From contig JBGOTT010000182.1 of the NCBI GenBank assembly GCA_041476585.1, positions 1-8,154 of the forward strand: DNA of 8,154 nt. Reading direction: 5' to 3'. The stretch is from JADGRQ01 sp041476585 (lineage in GTDB: Bacteria; Pseudomonadota; Gammaproteobacteria; Burkholderiales; SG8-39). Each line of letters begins with the position of its first letter. Within the stretch, counting starts at the first letter, position 1. Made by a program: the position numbers and the translations under genes. The notes beneath the pieces were generated by a model. That model had not been told where the DNA came from and ran no database searches. It saw only the letters and a list, made by a program, of their open reading frames with translations. Shown one piece after another: positions 1-5,548 of this stretch.

Positions 1-530
1 AGGACCAGCCGGTGGTGCTGCTGATCGACGAGGTCGACAAGGCCGACATCGAGTTTCCCAACGACCTGCTGCGCGAGCTCGACCGCATGGAATTCTACGT
101 CTACGAGACCAAGGAACTGATCAAGGCGAAGCAGCGGCCGATCGTGTTCATCACCTCGAACAACGAAAAAGAGCTCCCCGATGCCTTCCTGCGCCGCTGT
201 TTCTTCCACTACATCCGCTTCCCCGACAAGGAAACGATGGAGAAGATCGTCAATGTCCATTTTCCGACCCTGAAGAAGACGCTGCTGCGCGAGGCGCTGG
301 AGGCCTTCTTCGAGGTACGCGAGGTGCCGGGGCTGAAGAAGAAGCCCTCGACCTCCGAATTGCTCGACTGGCTGAAGCTGCTGCTCGCCGAGGACATCCC
401 GCCGGAGGCGCTGCGCTCGAAGGACAAGAAGACGATCGTCCCGCCGCTGCACGGTGCGCTGCTCAAGAACGAGCAGGATGTGCACCTGTTCGAACGCCTG
501 GTTTTCATGACGAGGGCACAGCGGCAGTGA
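1..530 (+). CDS. MoxR-family AAA+ ATPase, C-terminal part (5' end outside window)
   Basis: This is the C-terminal part of an AAA+ ATPase of the MoxR type, a cytoplasmic ATP-driven chaperone that usually works with VWA-domain proteins. The reading frame is open to the left edge (bases 3-5 give Asp, then Gln-Pro), so the N-terminus with Walker A is outside the window. Visible parts are Walker B (VVLLIDEVDKA, from about base 12), sensor 1 (FITSNN, bases 148-165), and the arginine-finger-like FLRRC (186-200), followed by a helical lid ending in TRAQRQ. The stop TGA at 528-530 overlaps the next gene's ATG by one base, so the two are probably translated together. The usual partner of this family in betaproteobacteria, a CoxE-like VWA protein, is encoded here at 5549-6721 rather than next door. 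The family call is firm; the substrate is unknown. Confidence 0.9.
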   Translation, partial: DQPVVLLIDEVDKADIEFPNDLLRELDRMEFYVYETKELIKAKQRPIVFITSNNEKELPDAFLRRCFFHYIRFPDKETMEKIVNVHFPTLKKTLLREALEAFFEVREVPGLKKKPSTSELLDWLKLLLAEDIPPEALRSKDKKTIVPPLHGALLKNEQDVHLFERLVFMTRAQRQ

Positions 531-1459
531 TGACGGATTCCGTGGAAAAAACGCAGCCGATCGAAACTCCGGCCGGTGGCGACCGGAACGTGGCGGTGCT
601 GTTCGCCGACATCGCCGGCAGCACGAAACTCTACGAGGTTCTTGGCGACGCCCAGGCGAAGGTCCTGATCGACGAGGCGCTCGCCGCCCTGCGCGCGATC
701 ACCGAACGCTACCGCGGACGCGTCATCAAGACCATCGGCGACGAGGTGATGTGCGTGTTCGCCAACGCCGAGCGCGGATTTTTGGCCGCGACCGACATGC
801 AGAATTCCGTCAATGCGCTGCCCGTCGTGACCGACACCAAACGCATGATCCGCGTCGGCTTCCACGCCGGCCCGGTGATCGAGGAAAACGGCGACGTATT
901 CGGCGACACCGTCAATGTGGCCGCACGCATGGCCGGCCTGGCCAAGGGCATGCAGATCATGACCTCGGGCAGCACCGTGGAGACCCTGCCGCCGGCGCTG
1001 CGCGGCGCCACGCGGGCCATCGCGACGGTCGCCGTCAAGGGCAAGGCCGACGACATGACGGTGTGCGAGGTGCTATGGCAGGACAGCGAGGATCTCACGA
1101 TGGCCGCCAACTCGCTCGGCGCCGGCGAATCGTCCGCCGAGCTGGTTCTGCGGCACGCCGGCCGGGAAATCATCCTGGGCGCCGGCAAGACCTCGGCGAT
1201 GCTGGGACGCGACCCGGGCAGCGACCTCGTGATATCGGATGCCAAGGCCTCGCGCCACCACGCCCGGATCGAAAAACGCCGCGACAAGTTCTTCATTTCC
1301 GACCAGAGCACAAACGGTACCTATGTCACCTTTGCTGGTGAGCAGGAGATCGTATTGCGCCGCGAAGAGGTCACGCTGCGCGGCTCGGGCAGCATCCTGT
1401 TCGGCCGCAGCCGGGCCGGCCCATCGGGCGACAGCGTGGAGTTCGCGGTCAGAAACTGA
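530..1459 (+). CDS. Class III adenylate/guanylate cyclase with C-terminal FHA domain
   Basis: A soluble 309-residue protein that probably makes cAMP and binds phosphothreonine. Numbered from the ATG at 530, residues 20-185 are a class III cyclase domain: FADIAGST with metal ligand Asp27, IKTIGDEVM with Asp71, and GDVFGDTVNVAAR with transition-state residues Asn129 and Arg133. Base-selecting positions Lys67 and Asp122 match adenylate rather than guanylate cyclases. Residues about 204-300 are an FHA domain with GRDPGSD, the phosphothreonine-binding SRHH, and STNGTYV. No membrane segment or signal peptide is seen. The start overlaps the stop of the ATPase gene (TGATG). A GTG at 527 is an equally possible start and adds one residue; GAGGG at 512-516 is the nearest Shine-Dalgarno candidate. 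The gene converges on a Ser/Thr kinase gene 33 nt away, which suggests that the kinase is the source of the FHA ligand. That link is inferred. Confidence 0.92.
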   Translation: MTDSVEKTQPIETPAGGDRNVAVLFADIAGSTKLYEVLGDAQAKVLIDEALAALRAITERYRGRVIKTIGDEVMCVFANAERGFLAATDMQNSVNALPVVTDTKRMIRVGFHAGPVIEENGDVFGDTVNVAARMAGLAKGMQIMTSGSTVETLPPALRGATRAIATVAVKGKADDMTVCEVLWQDSEDLTMAANSLGAGESSAELVLRHAGREIILGAGKTSAMLGRDPGSDLVISDAKASRHHARIEKRRDKFFISDQSTNGTYVTFAGEQEIVLRREEVTLRGSGSILFGRSRAGPSGDSVEFAVRN

Positions 1460-1466
1460 ATCGGCT

Positions 1467-1481
1467 CCCGGCCTCGCCGGG
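1467..1481. terminator. GC-rich hairpin between convergent genes, candidate bidirectional terminator
   Basis: CCCGGC (1467-1472) and GCCGGG (1476-1481) form a perfect 6-bp stem around the loop CTC, inside the 33-nt gap between the converging cyclase-FHA and kinase genes. Position and symmetry suit a shared transcription end. Neither strand has a clear T-tract after the stem, so intrinsic termination would be weak. Such short GC hairpins also occur by chance in DNA of this composition. Confidence 0.4.
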
Positions 1482-1492
1482 GCGAACGACGT

Positions 1493-3817
1493 TCAAACTT
1501 TCAGAATTGATTTTCCGCGCGCGGGCGGCGCCGACAACAGGCCCGCCGGCGGCGCCGTTTCCATCCTGCCGCGCACCGGATCCTGCGCGCAGGCCGCGCT
1601 GAACGTCACGCCGACCGTCTTGCCGGTCACTCCGCCCGGCGCAAAACAGGCCTGGCCCATCTTTGCGTTGAGAGGTTTCAACACGTGTTCGGCGATCAGG
1701 TCGGCCGCGCTGCCTTCCGGCAGTTCCACCACGAAGGCGTTGTCGCCGGCAAGTTGCACGTCCAGCACTTCCCTGAGGCTCTTCAACTCGCGCAACAATG
1801 CCTTGGCCGCATCCGCATCCGGCAGACCGCTGACGCTCAGATTGACCTTCTGCGACGCGAAACCAAAATGCGCGAGGAAGAAATTCTTCGAAAACTCGTC
1901 GCCCACCAGCTTGCCGATGTCGGCCAGGGCGGCGTCCTCGGTCGGCCAGCTCGTATTCTTGGGAAGCTTCGTGTTGTTGTAGATCTCCTCTCCGGTAGTC
2001 TTGTCCACGGCCTTTACGGTCCAGGACGTGAGCGCCGTCTTGGTGATCGTCAAGCCGGATGCGGGCAGCCGCGCCGAAAGCTGCTTGACCTTGACCTCCC
2101 CGATGATGTGGAAGTCCGCGGACTTGGCGTCCGGCCCGGTCGGGGTTTCGCCCTCGATCGACCAGGTGCGGAAACCGAACGACTTGATGCGCTCCTTGAT
2201 CGCATTCTCGGCAAGCTGTGATCGCGCCGCCGGCAACGCCTGCGCGGTATCGGCCTGGCTGATCTGCATTTGCACCGAGATCTTGGGATCGCCGCTGTTG
2301 CGGATGAACTCGATGCGTTCCTTGTCGCTCATCTCATTGAGGGACCTCTGCACGTCCCTGACCTTGATCGACGCGCGCGTCGTCAATGCAACCAGTCCGT
2401 CCTTGCCGAGCTGCGGCGCGTCTTCCACCAGCGTCGTCTTGATGAATTCGGCCGAGCGCGGCAGGAACTTGTCGAGCACCCACTGGTAATTGCGGTTGAT
2501 CGAGTCGTTCGAGACATAAAGGGTCAGCGCCTTTTCTATCAGCTGGCGCTTGGCATCGGCACGCGCCTCCGCGCCCGCCGCAGCAGCGTCGCCGCCGAAT
2601 CTGGCCGGATCGGCAAAGCCGACCGCGCTGATGGTCAGCAAGCCGGGTTCGGCCGGCGTCGCGGCCGCCGTCGGCGCCGGTGAAGGCGCAGCAGCGACCG
2701 GCGCGGGCTTGACTGCCGCGCTCTCCGCCGATGGGGCGACCTCGTTTTTTTTCGCGCTCATCATGTAGAACCCGCCGGCGACCGCGGCCAGCACCACGGC
2801 CGCAGCGACAGCGGCCATGGCGCCCGCATTCATACCTTTGCGGGGCGGACCGGCAGGAGCCGGCGCGTGAGCAGACGCAGCGGGCGGCGGCGGCGGTGGC
2901 GGCGCATGCGACGTTGCAGCAACGACGGTCGCGTCTACCAGTGTTGCGTCGGGCCTGGCCTCCACCAGCGTTGCATCCGCGGCCGCCGCCAGCACGGAGG
3001 GCGTGCGGCCCTCCGCCACCGCAGCGATGTCGGCGGCGAAATTCGCCGCGGTCTGGTAGCGGTCGCTGGGACTCTTGGCCATGGCTTTCTTCACGACCGC
3101 GTCCCACGCCGGCGGAAGCGTCGCGTTCAGCGTGGAGGGCGGCATAGGCTCCTCCTTCAGGACCTTGTGCATGATGGTCGTCGCCGCGCCGCTGAAAGGC
3201 TTTTCGCCGGTAAGAAACTGATACAGGATGACGCCGCAGGAGAAGATATCGCTGCGGCCGTCCACCGGCACGCCGAGAAACTGCTCCGGAGACATGTAGG
3301 ACGGCGTGCCGAGCACCGTGCCGGCCTGCGTCAATTCCGACGTTTCAATGCGCGCGATGCCGAAGTCGGCGACTTTCACCTTGCCGTTCTCCAGGATGAT
3401 CACATTGGCAGGCTTGATGTCACGGTGCGTCACGCCGTTGCGATGCGCATGCTCGAGCCCGCCGAGGATCTCTCCCATGACGCGCGCGACTTCGCCGATC
3501 GGGAAGCGTCGGCCGCTCTCGAAGTATTCCTTGAGCTCCTTGCCCTTGATGAACTCCATGGCGATGAATGCGACGCCGTCCTCTTCGCCGTATTCGTAGA
3601 TCGAGACGATGTTCGGGTGGTTGAGCCGGCCGGCCGCCTGCGCCTCGCGCCTGAAGCGCGCGAGCACGTCAGCGGCGTTGGATTGATCGATGTGCTCCGC
3701 CCTGATCGTCTTGATCGCGACCGCGCGCTCGATCAACGGGTCGAACCCTTCGTACACCACGCCCATCGCGCCGCGCCCGAGCTCGCGGCGGATCGTGTAC
3801 TTGCCGAGATTGGTCAA
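1493..3817 (-). CDS. PknB-like transmembrane Ser/Thr protein kinase with large FlgT/CsgG-like outer region
   Basis: A 774-residue membrane kinase. Residues 7-270 form a complete Hanks-type kinase domain: glycine loop GRGAMG (14-19), VAIK Lys36, C-helix Glu58, HRDIKPAN with Asp133, Lys135 and Asn138, DFG from Asp151, and MSPE (175-178). An Ala/Pro-rich juxtamembrane stretch carries DATLV twice and DATVV once (281-299), then seven prolines. One membrane segment spans about 331-353. Residues 354-774 should be periplasmic: an Ala/Pro linker, an LPP20/FlgT-N-like region (about 393-496), a CsgG/TolB-like region (about 512-650), and a beta-alpha-beta-looking end (about 656-718). Cys724 and Cys743 could form a disulfide. 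The only usable start is TTG at 3817, since an in-frame TAG lies just upstream, and no Shine-Dalgarno is visible. It is the last gene of a probable operon with the two exported proteins. The kinase call is firm; the outer-domain names rest on pattern only. Confidence 0.93.
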   Translation of the reverse strand: MTNLGKYTIRRELGRGAMGVVYEGFDPLIERAVAIKTIRAEHIDQSNAADVLARFRREAQAAGRLNHPNIVSIYEYGEEDGVAFIAMEFIKGKELKEYFESGRRFPIGEVARVMGEILGGLEHAHRNGVTHRDIKPANVIILENGKVKVADFGIARIETSELTQAGTVLGTPSYMSPEQFLGVPVDGRSDIFSCGVILYQFLTGEKPFSGAATTIMHKVLKEEPMPPSTLNATLPPAWDAVVKKAMAKSPSDRYQTAANFAADIAAVAEGRTPSVLAAAADATLVEARPDATLVDATVVAATSHAPPPPPPPAASAHAPAPAGPPRKGMNAGAMAAVAAAVVLAAVAGGFYMMSAKKNEVAPSAESAAVKPAPVAAAPSPAPTAAATPAEPGLLTISAVGFADPARFGGDAAAAGAEARADAKRQLIEKALTLYVSNDSINRNYQWVLDKFLPRSAEFIKTTLVEDAPQLGKDGLVALTTRASIKVRDVQRSLNEMSDKERIEFIRNSGDPKISVQMQISQADTAQALPAARSQLAENAIKERIKSFGFRTWSIEGETPTGPDAKSADFHIIGEVKVKQLSARLPASGLTITKTALTSWTVKAVDKTTGEEIYNNTKLPKNTSWPTEDAALADIGKLVGDEFSKNFFLAHFGFASQKVNLSVSGLPDADAAKALLRELKSLREVLDVQLAGDNAFVVELPEGSAADLIAEHVLKPLNAKMGQACFAPGGVTGKTVGVTFSAACAQDPVRGRMETAPPAGLLSAPPARGKSILKV

Positions 3818-3862
3818 CGGAAAAGACTGATTCGTTGCCTAAGACGCAGCAACACCAATTCG

Positions 3863-4660
3863 TTATTTATACTTCGAGTCGATTTCCCAGACCGTCTTCT
3901 GCACCAGGCGCTGCACCATCGTATCGAGCCCCACGCCACCCTTCGCGCTCTCCGATACGCCCATCACGGAGGTACTTGCGGCGCCGACCTCCATCTTCTC
4001 CTCCGCATAGCCCTGCGCAACCTGCTCGGTGGTGGTGGCATCCATGATCTTGTAGCGCATCCCGATCAGCCACACCCCTGTCGCCTCCGAGGTCTGAACC
4101 GATCCTGCCACCGTACCCGCCGCAGCCCCGCCCCTCCCGCCGCCCAGAATGTTCAACAGCCCGCCGACCGCGCGGCCGTCGAAACCCTTCTTTTGCTCCG
4201 CGATCTGCTCGGCCTTGAGAATGTCGAACTTCACGATCCACTTGGTCGTCTTCAACTTGCCCATCTGCATCGTCTCGCGCGCCTTGTTGGCGTCGCCCAG
4301 ATTGTAGGCGAGCGCGATCTCGTTGAGCATCGGCCCGAGGTTGGTGCGCTCGAGCACCGGGAAATTGGCCTGCGAGAGCTCCAACTCCGCGAAATCGGCA
4401 ATGTTGTTGGGGCCGAACTTCTGCATGAAGCCGGCGTTGTTGCTCTTGACCTCGCCGGGAATCACCACCAGCGCCGGCCCCCGCTTGTCCTTGTTCGCGT
4501 ATTCGACCGGCCTGTAGGCGGCCACGTCGGCGGCGGCGTTCGCCTTTTGCGACGTCGAGGTGCCCGCCGTCGGCGACGGATTGCCGAATGTCGGCTGTGC
4601 CGACGCATTCGCGCCGGTGAGCAAGCTCGCGACGGCCGCGAGCCAGAATGAATGGTTCAT
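3863..4660 (-). CDS. CsgG-like exported protein (curli-secretion-channel family)
   Basis: A 265-residue exported protein resembling the CsgG/HfaB family, whose members form or support outer-membrane assemblies. The signal peptide is residues 1-21 (hydrophobic core, then ASA before Gln22). The body shows the family pattern: a first strand with ALVVIPGEV, a helix with IADFAELELSQANFPVLERTNLG, the 'MLNEIALAY' segment, then KTTKWIVKFDIL. A very Gly-rich linker (GGLLNILGGGRGG) leads to a strand-rich part containing GVWLIGMRYKIMD and a C-terminal helix rich in Val, Leu and Gln. CsgG itself is a lipoprotein, but this protein contains no cysteine and so cannot be lipidated. The ATG at 4660 is preferred over an upstream extension to 4756 because it has a strong AGGAGA ribosome site and begins the signal peptide. 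It lies 43 nt after the upstream gene and 45 nt before the kinase gene. Family placement is likely; a role in secretion is not shown. Confidence 0.8.
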   Translation of the reverse strand: MNHSFWLAAVASLLTGANASAQPTFGNPSPTAGTSTSQKANAAADVAAYRPVEYANKDKRGPALVVIPGEVKSNNAGFMQKFGPNNIADFAELELSQANFPVLERTNLGPMLNEIALAYNLGDANKARETMQMGKLKTTKWIVKFDILKAEQIAEQKKGFDGRAVGGLLNILGGGRGGAAAGTVAGSVQTSEATGVWLIGMRYKIMDATTTEQVAQGYAEEKMEVGAASTSVMGVSESAKGGVGLDTMVQRLVQKTVWEIDSKYK

Positions 4661-4665
4661 ACGAA

Positions 4666-4671
4666 TCTCCT
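4666..4671 (-). promoter_or_regulatory. Shine-Dalgarno for the CsgG-like gene
   Basis: On the minus strand this reads AGGAGA, five bases before the ATG at 4660. It is the best ribosome site in the minus-strand cluster, and it decides the start in favour of 4660 over the longer open frame beginning at 4756. Confidence 0.8.
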
Positions 4672-4703
4672 GTCGGCGCTGATGAAATGATTCCGGACAA
4701 CGC

Positions 4704-5378
4704 TCATTTTCTGCCCGTTTCCGGCTGCTGGCAATATTCGCTGTAGAGCTTGGCAACCACTTCCTCCGCCTGCTCGTTGATCAGCGTCAGCGCCATGCCC
4801 TGGACGTCGGCGCCACTGAACGATTGCGACTGCGCGTCGGCTTGCGCCACGCGCTTGCCGTCGGCGCCGGACAGCACGAATTGCATGCTTACCGCAACCT
4901 GGTTGACAGGCATCATCGGGTTGCGCATCGCGCGCGAGGAAATCAGGCCTTTCAGCGTGTAGTTGGCCGACAGCCGCCTTGCCGCCGACAGCGCCGCGTC
5001 GGGGTTGTTCTTGAAATAGGCGTCGATTTCCGCCTGCGCGATCTGCCTGCGGATTTCCTCCTGCGTATAGGTGCGCAAGCCGAGATTCTGCAACCGGGCA
5101 TTGATGGCCTCGAAATGCGGGCTGAATGCCGATTGCCTGGCCTGCACGGCGCCGTTGACCTCCTCTCCGATCAGCACCATGATTTTTCGGTTCCTGATCC
5201 GGTCGCGGCACGGGGTCGAGAGTTGCGCATCGATACGCCGCTGCCGCTCGGCCTTCGCCTCCTGTTGCGACTTGTCCTCGTTGGAAAACTTGAAACCTTG
5301 CGCGGCGGCGGCGAACGGCAAGGCCGCAGCCAAAATCAGCAGCGCCGGCAAGCGGCGTCGTATCGGCGATTTCATCAT
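4704..5378 (-). CDS. Exported protein of unknown function, possible TolB-N/LpoB/CsgG-like fold
   Basis: A 224-residue protein of unassigned function. It has a basic N-terminus (KSPIRRR), a hydrophobic stretch (LPALLILAAALPFAAAA) and a likely signal-peptidase I site near residue 26. A charged Gln/Glu/Lys/Arg segment (33-52) follows. The core begins with strand KIMVLIGEE (65-73), then a helix with HFEAINARLQNLGLRTYT, a second helix with SAARRLSANYTLKGLI, and strands VAVSMQFVLSG and RVAQADAQ. This order of strands and helices resembles periplasmic TolB-N, LpoB or CsgG-type domains, and the kinase's outer region shows a similar order. Cys57 and Cys216 are the only cysteines and could pair. The protein starts MMK, with adjacent ATGs at 5378 and 5375, and no strong Shine-Dalgarno precedes either. 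It is the first gene of the probable operon that continues with the CsgG-like protein and the kinase. Gene reality and export are well supported; the fold is inferred. Confidence 0.8.
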   Translation of the reverse strand: MMKSPIRRRLPALLILAAALPFAAAAQGFKFSNEDKSQQEAKAERQRRIDAQLSTPCRDRIRNRKIMVLIGEEVNGAVQARQSAFSPHFEAINARLQNLGLRTYTQEEIRRQIAQAEIDAYFKNNPDAALSAARRLSANYTLKGLISSRAMRNPMMPVNQVAVSMQFVLSGADGKRVAQADAQSQSFSGADVQGMALTLINEQAEEVVAKLYSEYCQQPETGRK

Positions 5379-5548
5379 GGGGACCGCAGAGATCTCATGC
5401 AGCGACGCCGCTATTCAATCACACTTCAAACCACGGTTCACCCGGTTTGTCGGCAGCCCGTAGGACTGCGGTGCCGGATTGAGGATAACCAATTGAATTG
5501 ACGGGAGTATAATCCACTCTACTGGTCAATTTCATCGGCTCGGGCCGC
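5379..5548. promoter_or_regulatory. Divergent intergenic region with likely promoters for both flanking units
   Basis: This 170-nt stretch separates the exported-protein operon (leftward) from the VWA gene (rightward), so it should hold promoters in both directions. It is visibly more AT-rich than the genes. It contains a good -10 for the rightward unit (5508-5513), an 11-bp inverted repeat CAATT-G-AATTG (5490-5500) just upstream of it, and an imperfect 17-nt palindrome at 5453-5469 (GCAG with CTGC, one mismatch). AAACC and GGTTT (5428-5448 region) could also pair. No leftward promoter could be picked with confidence. Confidence 0.5.
5508..5513 (+). promoter_or_regulatory. Candidate -10 element (TATAAT) upstream of the VWA gene
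   Basis: A perfect TATAAT lies 35 bases before the VWA start codon, which would give a leader of about 29 nt. At the usual 16-18 nt spacing upstream the sequence (around ATAACC) is not a good -35. TTGACG at 5498-5503 and TTGAAT at 5493-5498 are too close to serve. The site is therefore a -10 candidate without a matching -35, and may need an activator. Confidence 0.4.

Noticed and set aside
2867..4651. A 594-codon plus-strand frame opposite the kinase and CsgG-like genes
   Set aside because: It is the antisense of conserved kinase motifs and a signal peptide, with His/Arg-rich composition typical of shadow frames.
4661..4756. N-terminal extension of the CsgG-like protein to an upstream ATG at 4756
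   Set aside because: The extension would bury the signal peptide, overlap the end of the preceding gene by over 50 bases, and bypass the strong AGGAGA site just before 4660.
4657..5211. A minus-strand frame of 184 codons inside the small exported-protein gene
   Set aside because: It is an off-frame overlap. The alternative frame has a signal peptide and coherent strand/helix pattern and is clearly the coding one.
5493..5513. A complete sigma-70 promoter using TTGACG or TTGAAT as -35 with TATAAT
   Set aside because: Spacers of 4 and 9 bases are far too short; only the -10 is kept as a candidate.
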